Below are positions 20,440 to 27,893 of a stretch of 64,000 nucleotides of DNA, piece after piece. A program made the position numbers and the translations under genes. The stretch comes from Laspinema palackyanum D2c (lineage in GTDB: Bacteria; Cyanobacteriota; Cyanobacteriia; Cyanobacteriales; Laspinemataceae). The first letter of the stretch is position 1. The number at the start of each line of letters is the position of its first letter. The stretch lies in NCBI RefSeq assembly GCF_025370875.1, contig NZ_JAMXFD010000002.1:132218-196217 (forward strand), in the 5' to 3' direction. The notes under the pieces were generated by a model that saw only the letters and a program-made list of their open reading frames with translations, was not told the origin of the DNA and did not search any database.

Positions 20440-20448
20440 AGGTTAGAA

Positions 20449-20530
20449 ATTGAAGGGGTAAAAATTCTTTTTCAACCCTTCAATTGAATCACCTGTTAAC
20501 TCACCCCTGGCAATTGCTGGGGGTTTATTA
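20449..20530 (+). terminator. two hairpins after the DUF4912 gene
   Basis: TTGAAGGG/CCCTTCAA (about 20451-20484) and an imperfect CCCCTGGCAA/TTGCTGGGGG stem (20504-20523) followed by TTTATTATT. Together they probably end DUF4912 transcription. Confidence 0.6.
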
Positions 20531-20565
20531 TTGTTCTTAAAAGTTGCTGCAATTATCTTGGCTTT

Positions 20566-20964
20566 ATGGACATTATTGAAATTCTCAAACAAGACTATCA
20601 ACAGTTTCCCGAAAATCAGACCTATAGCCTTTATGCCGAAGAGGTTTATTTTAAGGACCCGATGACCGAATTTCGGGGATGCGATCGCTACCGACAGATG
20701 ATTGGCCTCATGTCCACCTGGTTTAAACAAATCAAAATGGACTTACACGACATTAGCCGCATCGAGGATACCATCGAAACCCGCTGGACCCTGAACTGGA
20801 CCACCCCCCTCCCCTGGCAACCCCGGATTGCCATCTCGGGACGGAGTGAATTGCAACTCAACCCTGATGGAAAAATCATCTCCCATATCGATTACTGGGA
20901 TATCTCCCGCCTCGATGTCCTCAAACAGCACTTCAAACCACAGGTTTCCGAAAAAAACCGTTAA
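20566..20964 (+). CDS. DUF2358 domain protein
   Basis: 132 residues. Nearly the whole protein is DUF2358, a cyanobacterial and plastid family with an NTF2/SnoaL-like fold: YSLYAEEVYFKDPMTEFRG near residue 21, and ISHIDYWD near the C-terminus. Function unknown. No strong Shine-Dalgarno is visible before the ATG. It lies 43 bp before the GET3/ArsA gene and is probably co-transcribed with it. Confidence 0.85.
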   Translation: MDIIEILKQDYQQFPENQTYSLYAEEVYFKDPMTEFRGCDRYRQMIGLMSTWFKQIKMDLHDISRIEDTIETRWTLNWTTPLPWQPRIAISGRSELQLNPDGKIISHIDYWDISRLDVLKQHFKPQVSEKNR

Positions 20965-21007
20965 AGTAAAGAGATGTTAACAATTCTCAGGCAGGGGTAA
21001 AAGATCC

Positions 21008-22198
21008 ATGCGATTAATTTTAATGACCGGCAAAGGCGGCGTGGGTAAAACATCCGTTGCCGCTGCCACCGGATTACAATGTGCCGAATTAGGCTATAAA
21101 ACCTTAGTATTGAGTACCGACCCAGCGCATTCCTTGGCCGATAGCTTCGACATGGAATTAGGGCATGAACCTCGCCTAGTTCGCGAGAACCTCTGGGGTG
21201 CAGAACTGGATGCACTCATCGAATTAGAAGCTAACTGGGGCTCGGTCAAACGTTATATTACCCAAGTTTTGCAAGCCAGAGGACTCGAAGGAATTCAAGC
21301 TGAAGAACTCGCCATTTTACCCGGAATGGATGAAATCTTTGGTCTAGTGCGGATGAAACGGCATTATGACGAAGGCTTCTATGATGTCCTAATTATTGAC
21401 TCCGCACCCACCGGAACTGCCCTGCGCTTACTCAGCTTACCCGAAGTCGGTGGCTGGTACATGAGACGATTTTATAAACCCTTCCAAGGCATATCCGTGG
21501 CGTTGCGACCCTTCGTCGAACCCATCTTCCGCCCGATCGCCGGATTTTCCCTCCCCGATAAAGAGGTGATGGATGCGCCGTATGAGTTTTATGAACAAAT
21601 TGAGGCATTAGAAAAGGTCTTAACCGACAATACTAAAACCTCCGTCCGCTTAGTCACCAACCCCGAGAAAATGGTGATTAAAGAATCCTTACGCGCTCAT
21701 GCCTATTTGAGCTTATATAATGTAGCCACAGATTTGATTGTGGCTAACCGAATTATTCCCGAAAGTGTCACCGATCCATTCTTCCAACGCTGGAAAGAAA
21801 ACCAAACCCAGTACCGAGAAGAAATTCACGAAAATTTCCATCCGTTACCCGTGAAAGAGGTTCCCCTTTATTCTGAGGAAATGTGCGGCTTAGAAGCGCT
21901 CGATCGCCTCAAAGAAACTTTGTACGGCAAAGATGAAGACCCCAGCCAGGTTTACTATAAAGAAACCACCGTCCGAGTGGTTCAGAACCAGAATGAATAC
22001 AGTTTAGAACTGTATTTACCGGGTATTCCCAAAGACCAAATTCAACTCAGTAAAAGTGCCGATGAGTTGAATATTACCATCGGCAATCATCGCCGGAATT
22101 TGGTACTACCCCAAGCCTTGGCTGCTTTACAACCTTCGGGAGCCAAAATGGAAGATGATTATTTGAAAATTCGTTTTTCAGAAGTTGCTAAGGTGTAG
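21008..22198 (+). CDS. GET3/ArsA-type ATPase with C-terminal HSP20-like domain
   Basis: 396 residues. The P-loop GKGGVGKTS lies at residues 8-16, the switch motif [13 protein letters not shown] near 38-50, and a second nucleotide contact [12 protein letters not shown] near 140. It is a single ATPase half, as in GET3/TRC40. Residues 315-395 form the ArsA_HSP20-type beta domain ([19 protein letters not shown]). It lacks the cysteine cluster of arsenite-pump ArsA, so tail-anchored-protein targeting or chaperone work is more likely than arsenic export. Cyanobacteria often have two such paralogues. Confidence 0.9.
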   Translation: MRLILMTGKGGVGKTSVAAATGLQCAELGYKTLVLSTDPAHSLADSFDMELGHEPRLVRENLWGAELDALIELEANWGSVKRYITQVLQARGLEGIQAEELAILPGMDEIFGLVRMKRHYDEGFYDVLIIDSAPTGTALRLLSLPEVGGWYMRRFYKPFQGISVALRPFVEPIFRPIAGFSLPDKEVMDAPYEFYEQIEALEKVLTDNTKTSVRLVTNPEKMVIKESLRAHAYLSLYNVATDLIVANRIIPESVTDPFFQRWKENQTQYREEIHENFHPLPVKEVPLYSEEMCGLEALDRLKETLYGKDEDPSQVYYKETTVRVVQNQNEYSLELYLPGIPKDQIQLSKSADELNITIGNHRRNLVLPQALAALQPSGAKMEDDYLKIRFSEVAKV

Positions 22199-22206
22199 GA
22201 AAATAT

Positions 22207-22410
22207 AGCCCGCCCGCACCCTGAAGGGTGGGGCTATACAAACAAAGCCCGCCTACGCGGGCTAATCTTTTTCCAGTTTGTAGTAACGACTTCAGTCGTT
22301 ATCTTTGTAACAGCCCGTCCGCACCCTGAAGGGTGGGGCTATACGAACAAAGCCCGCCTGCGCGGGCTCATCTTCTTCAGTTTGTAGTAACGACTTCAGT
22401 CGTTATCTTT
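22207..22410. repeat. 105-bp tandem duplication of composite repeat (families F and B)
   Basis: Two units, starting at 22207 and 22312. Each has an AGGGTGGGGCTATAC segment, a GCCCGCC-GCGGGC hairpin, and a family-B hairpin with AACGACTTCAGTCGTT followed by ATCTTT. The units differ at a handful of positions. It starts 8 bp behind the GET3/ArsA stop codon and probably serves as its terminator. Confidence 0.85.
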
Positions 22411-22560
22411 ATCAGATTAACCAAACCTCCCTAAGCAAGATTTGAACACCAACTAGGGGGATTTCTCCGGAATATTCCTCGCCAAGGGATTTCTCTAAAA
22501 ATAAACTATAATCCTGCTGCTGTGTTCGTTTAAATATTTACTGGAGTTAGCTGAGAAACT

Positions 22561-22929
22561 GTGACGACTATAACCCTCTATCATGGAACAGATGTTTATA
22601 GTGCCTTGGATATTCTCAATAACGGCTTAAATCCCGATCGCCTGGTGAAGTTACCAGTTAACCCGGTTCAATTAGGGCCAGGACTTTATACAGCGTTGGA
22701 TTTAGATGTCGCCTGGTTTTTTGCCAGTTTAGCCCCCAATGCTGAAACGTTAGAATATACGGTCATAGAAATATCGTTATCTGTGGTAGAATTAAAATAT
22801 CTCTTGGATAGAAAAGATGCTCGAATAGAACCCATTGTTAATGTGAAATTTAAAGCGCAACAAGTCTGGTTTTCTCTTACTGCGTTTGATTTTTTAAATC
22901 AAGTTGCTGAGTTCAGACCTATAGGATAG
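22561..22929 (+). CDS. ADP-ribosyltransferase-like protein (DUF3990-like)
   Basis: 122 residues from a GTG start. The pattern LYHGT (H8), DILNNGLNP, and GPGLYTALDLDVAWFFA (Y43) is that of small H-Y-type ADP-ribosyltransferase-fold proteins such as DUF3990. A clear catalytic glutamate at the third position is not evident; a glutamine-containing stretch (KAQQVWF) occupies that end of the protein. It is the first of three closely packed same-strand genes that end with a Fic/Doc protein. I infer a conflict or toxin role; family assignment is by motif only. Confidence 0.5.
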   Translation: MTTITLYHGTDVYSALDILNNGLNPDRLVKLPVNPVQLGPGLYTALDLDVAWFFASLAPNAETLEYTVIEISLSVVELKYLLDRKDARIEPIVNVKFKAQQVWFSLTAFDFLNQVAEFRPIG

Positions 22930-22941
22930 GTGAAAAGAGCT

Positions 22942-23529
22942 ATGAAACCTAAATATACCTTAAACGATTTAAACCGGCGTCGGAGTCAAGGGTCGCGCGA
23001 GGGTTCGGTTCAAACCCACACCCATACGGTAGAGTTTTCTCGAAGTTTGACGGGAGTGGAACAACAAAATTTTATAACCCTGCTCCTAGATTTTCCATCT
23101 AGGGTTAAGCAAGAATTGCCCAATTTAAAGACTCATTTTTTAGATAAAACTGAAGTATGGTTTGACAATCCAGACTGTGCAAAATATACGTTTCATCAAC
23201 TTGAAAGAGGGGGAGAATGGAAAGATTTCTTGTTTAGCCTATTAGCAAAATTTAGTCAAGAAGTGGCTATGATTAGTAAGCACGATGGCAATCCGGTGTT
23301 TGCAAAAGCGCAAACAAGCTCTGTAGAACTAACAGAAATCATTGAGGAGCATAAGGAAGACGGAGGCGATCGCACCGAATCCAGTCCAGAAAGCACTGAT
23401 GCAACTGAACAAGGGCGATCGGCAGACCAACCCTTATTTACATCAGCCTCCAAAGAAGAAGTCTTAGAGGCTTATTTAGCCATCGAACAAGAATGGGAGG
23501 AGGTTTTCCGTCGCCTTGCAGACTCCTAG
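22942..23529 (+). CDS. unknown protein between ART-like and Doc genes, putative antitoxin
   Basis: 195 residues from the ATG at 22942; an in-frame GTG at 22930 starts directly after the previous stop. Not recognised as a known family. The middle (about 30-110) is a compact mixed domain (EFSRSLTGVEQQNF, EVWFDNPDCAKYTFHQLERGGEWKDFL). A polar serine/glutamate-rich linker follows, and the tail reads SKEEVLEAYLAIEQEWEEVFRRLADS with the last 14 bases overlapping doc. Small proteins ahead of doc genes in cyanobacteria often end in a similar EVFRRLADS tail (from memory), which suggests the C-terminus neutralises Doc while the upstream part may pair with the ART-like protein. Confidence 0.5.
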   Translation: MKPKYTLNDLNRRRSQGSREGSVQTHTHTVEFSRSLTGVEQQNFITLLLDFPSRVKQELPNLKTHFLDKTEVWFDNPDCAKYTFHQLERGGEWKDFLFSLLAKFSQEVAMISKHDGNPVFAKAQTSSVELTEIIEEHKEDGGDRTESSPESTDATEQGRSADQPLFTSASKEEVLEAYLAIEQEWEEVFRRLADS

Positions 23530-23905
23530 ATTGATTGAAATGTCAGAAGTTCTGGATATCCACAACCGTCAAATCAAAAAATTTGGCGGCACTTCTGGGA
23601 TTAGAGACGAAGGGTTACTCGATTCCGCACTCGCTCAACCTCAAGCTACCTTTAGCGGACAGTTGCTGCATCCCACTTTACCAGAACAAGCCGCAGCGTA
23701 TCTTTACCATCTGGCAAAGAATCATCCCTTTGTCGATGGCAACAAGCGCACTGCCTTAGCGGTAATGTTGACGTTCCTCAGAATCAACGGATACCGCCTC
23801 AACTTGTCACCGGATGCGACATACCAGATGGTCCTGGATGTGGTGGAAGACAAAATGAGTAAAGAAGCATTAGGCGAATTCTTAGGAAAACATATCAATG
23901 GGTAG
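23516..23905 (+). CDS. doc: Fic/Doc family death-on-curing toxin
   Basis: 129 residues, starting at TTG 23516 and overlapping the previous gene by 14 bp. Homologues begin with this PR...EVLDIHNRQI stretch, and GGAGGAGG lies upstream, so the TTG is preferred over the in-frame ATG nine codons on. FGGTSGIRDEGLLDSALAQP is the Doc signature. The Fic motif HPFVDGNKRTA (H70 to R78) is intact: the histidine, phenylalanine, glycine-asparagine and arginine needed for nucleotide transfer are all present. Its 3' end is the left part of a 160-bp duplication whose second copy precedes purL. Confidence 0.85.
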   Translation: MQTPRLIEMSEVLDIHNRQIKKFGGTSGIRDEGLLDSALAQPQATFSGQLLHPTLPEQAAAYLYHLAKNHPFVDGNKRTALAVMLTFLRINGYRLNLSPDATYQMVLDVVEDKMSKEALGEFLGKHING

Positions 23906-24027
23906 GAATGGCCCAAGTCCAGATAAAATAGGGTTACTGTACTCTGGTGCGATCGGCCTAATCCATCTCTGCAATCTCAAACGCCCCCTTTTCTCCGAAA
24001 GAAATCGCTGCCGAAAGTCTGAAACCG
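23867..24027 (+). repeat. left 161-bp direct repeat: doc 3' end plus dead purL promoter and 5' end
   Basis: It aligns with 27734-27893 over its full length with about a dozen differences. This copy has the intact doc end (stop TAG at 23903-23905). Its purL start codon is ATC (23965-23967) and the following 24 codons, which read [20 protein letters not shown], end at TGA 24037. It is therefore a purL 5' pseudogene and one border of the accessory insertion. Confidence 0.9.
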
Positions 24028-24136
24028 TCAACCGGCTGAACTTTGGCAGATCAGTAATCCGTTGCAGGTAGGCTTGCGCCTCTTCTCGTTTCAAAATAAA
24101 CGCATCGTCAGATTTATTCGGATTCAAGTAATTCAT
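24028..24136 (-). pseudogene. N-terminal fragment of an unidentified gene, cut at the insertion border
   Basis: From the ATG at 24136 about 36 codons (MNYLNPNKSDDAFILKREEA and on to LPKFSR) read like genuine protein. Then the frame enters the duplicated purL/doc DNA in antisense and loses meaning. The cut coincides with the repeat border at 24027, so the gene lost its 3' part in the event that created the insertion. Family not recognised. Confidence 0.5.
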
Positions 24137-24216
24137 TTAACTATCTTACTTCCTGAGCTATAATATGCTATAACTTCAGCTACCTTTCCATTGTTACCTC
24201 TGGCAGATCATAATTA

Positions 24217-24423
24217 TCATGCTTCAACATATTCACAAATAGAGACAGGTTCGGGAATAGTAAAACCATCCTCTTGTAACCCTTCGAGATGAAATGCGAT
24301 CGCCTCTTTAATTAAACTCCTGACCTCTGCTAAACTTTCAGCTACAGCTACGCATCCAGGTAAATCGGGAACATAAGCGCCGTAGCTAGTTTCACCTTTT
24401 TCAATTACAACCGCATAACGCAT
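24217..24423 (-). CDS. hicB: HicB family antitoxin
   Basis: 68 residues, the short one-domain HicB form. MRYAVVIEKGETSYGAYVPDLPG and the CVAVAESLAEVRSLIKEAI stretch are the partially degraded RNase-H-like HicB fold. It overlaps the hicA stop by one base and follows it on the same strand. It should bind and neutralise HicA. Confidence 0.9.
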   Translation of the reverse strand: MRYAVVIEKGETSYGAYVPDLPGCVAVAESLAEVRSLIKEAIAFHLEGLQEDGFTIPEPVSICEYVEA

Positions 24424-24620
24424 TACTCTTCCTCCTCTTCTAGTTGAGCTTGCCGCAAAACATTTTTTAGCGTACCAATTGGCATATCAACCCCTAAATT
24501 ACCTGATACTGTAACAGTTCCAGCTTTTTCTGGGTGTTTAAATTGACGATGACTCCCCTTTGTTCTGGCTAAATACCAACCATCATCTTCTAACATTTTA
24601 ATAACTTCTCTAACTTTCAT
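24423..24620 (-). CDS. hicA: HicA family mRNA interferase toxin
   Basis: 65 residues. It shows the double-stranded-RNA-binding-like HicA fold: MKVREVIKMLEDDGWYLART, then the catalytic-histidine motif GSHRQFKHP, and the VTVSGNLGVDMPIGTLKNVLRQA end. It is intact and followed by hicB. The pair sits inside the 3.7-kb insertion, directly behind an hsdM remnant. Confidence 0.92.
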   Translation of the reverse strand: MKVREVIKMLEDDGWYLARTKGSHRQFKHPEKAGTVTVSGNLGVDMPIGTLKNVLRQAQLEEEEE

Positions 24621-24639
24621 TTTTCATCGATAAAACTCA

Positions 24640-24859
24640 TCAACTCCCGTACTTCCATCTCCATTCTGGTTTAATTTGCGGGGTAAATTCTTTTTTACGC
24701 AGCTTTGCTTGTTTCTCCCGCTGGTTCTCTGCATCATCCAGGCATTTGAAAAAGAGAAAAGAATTGTTCGCTCGGGTCCATCGAGTTAGACAGTCCCGAC
24801 GACCCTAATCTATCCCAAATGGTATCAAATTTCGATTTCAGTTCCGGATCCGTTAGCAT
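24640..24859 (-). pseudogene. hsdM (type I DNA methylase) N-terminal remnant, frameshifted
   Basis: From the ATG at 24859 the frame reads MLTDPELKSKFDTIWDRLGS, then SGLSNSMDPSEQFF, and stops at 24734. In a second frame homology resumes with LDDAENQREKQAKLRKKEF and TPQIKPEWRW, ending at a stop near 24640. This is the start of the HsdM N-terminal helical domain. The catalytic methylase domain is missing, so the gene is dead. Confidence 0.7.
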
Positions 24860-24862
24860 TTT

Positions 24863-25261
24863 TTAACTGACTTGCTTTTGTGACTGTTTCTGCTGTAAAA
24901 ATTCGGCAAAGTCGCAAACTTCATCAACTAAATCATCCGATAAATTATCTAAAACTGTTCTTAAATGTTCGCGAACTCCCATCGCTTCACGAGCAGGGAT
25001 TGTTAAAACGAATTGATGAGGATAAACAGTTTCTACCCCGATTGTCTCCATAAACGAATCCGCTTCATCCTGAGTCGCTGACACAAAATTACCAGTTTCA
25101 TCGTACTTAACCCAATCCCCAAACAATTCGACAAGATAAGCCTTTCCCTCTCCCAGAACTTCCACAATTGTGCCAACGGTATCCACCTGCGCCACTCCCC
25201 CATCAGTCAAGGGAATGGCTTCAGTGAGTTTAACCCCATCAAATAGCTGAAATCGAGCCAT
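24863..25261 (-). CDS. DUF4926-like small protein with DUF2281-like tail
   Basis: 132 residues. The N-terminal 65 residues (FDGVKLTEAIPL, GTIVEVLGEGKAYLVELFGDWV) resemble the SH3-like DUF4926 found next to restriction or toxin genes in cyanobacteria. The C-terminal end (DDLVDEVCDFAEFLQQKQ) resembles the DUF2281 helix of antitoxins. The frame appears intact and sits between two hsdM remnants. Function unknown; an antitoxin-like role is inference. Confidence 0.6.
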   Translation of the reverse strand: MARFQLFDGVKLTEAIPLTDGGVAQVDTVGTIVEVLGEGKAYLVELFGDWVKYDETGNFVSATQDEADSFMETIGVETVYPHQFVLTIPAREAMGVREHLRTVLDNLSDDLVDEVCDFAEFLQQKQSQKQVS

Positions 25262-25299
25262 TATAACCCTCCTAATCTATCCGGTACTGCTGTTACAAG

Positions 25300-25406
25300 C
25301 CTAGCAACATCTTCATCAAATAGGACAATCGAAACCGTTCTAATGCGTTGAGAGATCCCAGAAGTGTATTATCAACTTTCGATTTGATTTCCGGGTCAGT
25401 TAGCAC
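25300..25406 (-). pseudogene. second hsdM 5' remnant
   Basis: From GTG 25406 the frame reads LTDPEIKSKVDNTLLG, then SLNALERFRLSYLMKM, a diverged second copy of the HsdM start also found at 24859. It decays within about 35 codons. Two copies of the same N-terminus 550 bp apart imply duplication followed by decay. Confidence 0.5.
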
Positions 25407-25467
25407 GATTGAAGAAATCCAGTGTCTATAGTTATTTTGTCAGTTTATAAAAATTGGCCTTTAAATA

Positions 25468-26844
25468 TTAAGCGTTATCACTTTGGACTTTAATGGTACT
25501 AAATTCCTGGAAAATGTATTTGTCCGCTCCCGTGCCGTCTCGTTGAACATATATACCTCCTACAATAAAGCCTAACTTATCAGCAAACTCAAGATCTTGT
25601 ATGATTTTTTTAACTGCAACTAACCACATTGAACTATCATTTTCAATCTGATCAGTTGCTATAACTATATATCCAAAATCTAAACTTTCCCTCGAAATTG
25701 TAAGTTGCATTTTTATGATAGATTCGCGGAGCGTCGTGAGATTAATTACTTTACCTTTTCTGTATTTTACTGTATATCCAACTTTAGAACCATTGGAATC
25801 ACGCAATATATCGATATATGAATCCCTTATTCTTTCATTATGGGTGATTAATTCATCAGGATACTCACCTATTAACCACTCAAAAACCGCTCGCTCAACT
25901 TTTAGACCAATTAAAGCTGCAGGTAAATATTTATTTAAGTCGGCAATCTCTTCTATTTCCTGTTTTGAATAGTCTGAAATTTTAGTACCTAAATGTTCTT
26001 CTGCAAACCGAATAAAGCCTTTTGAGTTATACATATAGAATAGAGAAACCCCTGCTTCATCCATTTCTTGAATTAACTCTAGGCGTGGGCCAATAGTTTT
26101 ACCTGAGTTTATATTCCACCAATCTTCTTTTTCATCATCAGTAATAAAAATTATGTGCTTCCAATTACGAGATTCGACTTCTTTTAAAAGCTCTTTCCAA
26201 AGAATTAGATCCCCATACTCTCTTTTGAACTCCATTTCTTTATATAGATAAGGAGGGTATTTTGATTTTTCTTTTTTATAATGATCGCAAAATCCTGGAG
26301 GATATTTTATTTTATATCTTTCTTGCCCATCTTTATATATATCCATTAATGTTCCCTTGGCCGGAATTTCTCCAATTTTACCATGAAAGAGCTCATCTAC
26401 TATGTCTCTTATTGCATCATGTTTAGTTAATTCTAATTTCTCGTATATCAAAGAATTCTTAGTGTTCAAGTATTCCAATAATTCCTTGTCAAGTCTTCCA
26501 ATTAAACTCTTTGGGTTTACACTGTAGAATTTACGAATATCCCCCAAAAATGCAGTTTTATGCTTCTCCCATTTACTTTTAATTGTGTCAATTTGTGTTT
26601 GTTGAGATTCAATTAGCGTAAGACGCTTCTCTTGAAACTCAAGGGCAACTTGATGAGGAATCCATAACCGTTCTTCAATTTTACGAAGGATATTATTGGT
26701 AAAATCATTGCGAGTATTTTTACTATATCGATAAAGGTTCAATAGTATATTTGTATCAAATACAAATATGCAGTTTTCCCAAAGTTCTTTAAACTGCTCT
26801 TGATTTAATGAATAATATCCGGGAAATAATTTTTTCATGTCCAT
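25468..26844 (-). CDS. PIN-like domain protein (PIN_8 type)
   Basis: 458 residues from the ATG at 26844; a TTG at 26874 would add ten residues, and ATG 26838 is also possible. The N-terminus carries a PIN-like nuclease core: CIFVFDTNILLNLYRYS holds the first aspartate, VALEFQEKR the conserved glutamate, and IIFITDDEKEDWW the later acidic cluster. The C-terminal 170 residues form a separate domain of unknown type. The gene is markedly richer in A+T than the flanking housekeeping genes, which fits horizontal transfer. PIN_8 proteins are often found beside restriction-modification genes; an RNase or DNase role is inference. Confidence 0.75.
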   Translation of the reverse strand: MDMKKLFPGYYSLNQEQFKELWENCIFVFDTNILLNLYRYSKNTRNDFTNNILRKIEERLWIPHQVALEFQEKRLTLIESQQTQIDTIKSKWEKHKTAFLGDIRKFYSVNPKSLIGRLDKELLEYLNTKNSLIYEKLELTKHDAIRDIVDELFHGKIGEIPAKGTLMDIYKDGQERYKIKYPPGFCDHYKKEKSKYPPYLYKEMEFKREYGDLILWKELLKEVESRNWKHIIFITDDEKEDWWNINSGKTIGPRLELIQEMDEAGVSLFYMYNSKGFIRFAEEHLGTKISDYSKQEIEEIADLNKYLPAALIGLKVERAVFEWLIGEYPDELITHNERIRDSYIDILRDSNGSKVGYTVKYRKGKVINLTTLRESIIKMQLTISRESLDFGYIVIATDQIENDSSMWLVAVKKIIQDLEFADKLGFIVGGIYVQRDGTGADKYIFQEFSTIKVQSDNA

Positions 26845-26890
26845 GACAAATTTTGTGAACAAACCCCAATACAATCCTAGTTAGATAATT

Positions 26891-27531
26891 CTAATCTGCC
26901 AAATTTTCTGTAAACTCAATCAAATCCTCCAATTCCTCTTCACTAAACCACCTCTCCACAGCATCCTCACTAAACCGATCAAGCGGTTCCTCATACAAAA
27001 TTTCTCAATATAAACCTGTTCTCCCCCTTCTCCTAAAGTAATATACCCGCTAACGGCAATGTGATCGGCTAAATCAATCTCCATCCACAAACGAAATCAA
27101 TCTCAATCCACAAACGAAATCAATCTCAATCCACAAACGAAATCAATCTCCACAAACGAACTCGGACGCGATCGCCGATTCTTCATCTGACTCGCCAAAT
27201 CTGCGATAATGCGGTTTAACTGTTCCGGTGTCGCCGTTCTTAGCTTAGAGGAAAAACAGCTCTGGCGCTTCTCAATCTCCGTAACGTAACGCCTTACTTG
27301 CTGTTCTGCTACCCTGGGATCGCGGCTTTGTCGCTTCGCCTCCACAACTGCGATCGCCTCGCCGTTCGGCTGATAGAGACAATAATCCGTAACTCCGTTC
27401 CAAGGTTCTGCATCGTAGCCATCCACCGGAATCTCTATCCCCACCTGGTTGGGATCTTCGAGATTCCATCCCGCTGTCTGTAGGGCTTTATCGATTAATT
27501 CTTTTCGGGTGTTCGCTTCGTTACGAGACAT
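26891..27531 (-). pseudogene. hsdR-like (type I restriction R subunit) remnant with large internal deletion
   Basis: From the ATG at 27531, about 90 residues match the nuclease N-terminus of HsdR-like proteins (NTRKELIDKALQTAGWNLED, DYCLYQPNGEAIAVVEAKRQ with the D...ExK motif). The frame then jumps to a distal part (TPEQLNRIIADLASQMKNRR, PSSFVEID). A 23-bp tandem repeat interrupts it. Homology resumes as EIDLADHIAVSGYITLGEGG and, after another frameshift near 27000, as SEDAVERWFSEEELEDLIEF to the stop at 26891. The helicase core is gone. Confidence 0.7.
27073..27160. repeat. 23-bp tandem repeat inside the hsdR remnant
   Basis: Three full units, ATCAATCTC(C/A)ATCCACAAAC plus GAA, at 27073, 27096 and 27119, and a shortened fourth ending at 27160. 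A period of 23 is not a multiple of three, so the expansion shifts the reading frame. The unit includes the original EIDL-coding segment, so it arose by slippage inside the gene. Confidence 0.85.
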
Positions 27532-27730
27532 TACGATATGATTTGCTGGCCCAATTTAGAGATATTGCGCGATCGCTCCACTCCTCTACTTTACCCGACA
27601 ACAGGTCGTAAACTTGATCCAACGGATGTCCTGGGCTCACCCACCCCAAAGTTGGGTCATCTTTGAGCAATTCTCGATCGCAAGCAATCCGTGCCCATTC
27701 TGCCATAGCTGAGGCGATCGCTAGAGCCAC
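27521..27730 (-). pseudogene. fragment of a helicase-like gene, 5' end cut at the insertion border
   Basis: The frame (EWARIACDRELLKDD, then PTLGWVSPGHPLDQVYDLLS) resembles an internal segment of large SNF2-type helicases of restriction or defence loci; from memory, these carry a W-V-x-P-G-H-P-L motif. It begins 4 bp from the right direct repeat and ends by overlapping the hsdR remnant. It is therefore truncated at both ends. Confidence 0.45.
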
Positions 27731-27733
27731 TCC

Positions 27734-27893
27734 GCATCAGGGGAATTCTTACGAAAACATATCAAAACGGAGGAATGGCCCAAATCCAGATAAAATAGGG
27801 GTACTGTACTCTGGTGCAACGCCCTAATCCATGTCTGCAATCTCAAACGCCCCCTTTTCTCCGGAAGAAATCGCTGCCGAAAGTCTGAAACCG
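27734..27893 (+). repeat. right 160-bp direct repeat: dead doc tail plus working purL promoter and start
   Basis: Counterpart of 23867-24027. Here the doc tail reads ASGEFLRKHIKTEEW with no stop codon, so it is dead, while purL starts at ATG 27831 and is intact. Outside the two repeats the sequences are unrelated. Confidence 0.9.

Noticed and set aside
21008-22198. Arsenite pump ATPase ArsA in an arsenic operon
   Set aside because: Single ATPase half, no metal-binding cysteine cluster seen and no ars genes next to it; GET3-like with HSP20 tail fits better.
27073-27160. Possible CRISPR array
   Set aside because: Units are contiguous with no spacers and lie inside an old coding region; it is a slippage tandem repeat.
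27521-27730. Part of a DISARM system (SNF2-like helicase)
   Set aside because: Only one short helicase-like fragment is present, with no DUF1998 or methylase partner of that system.
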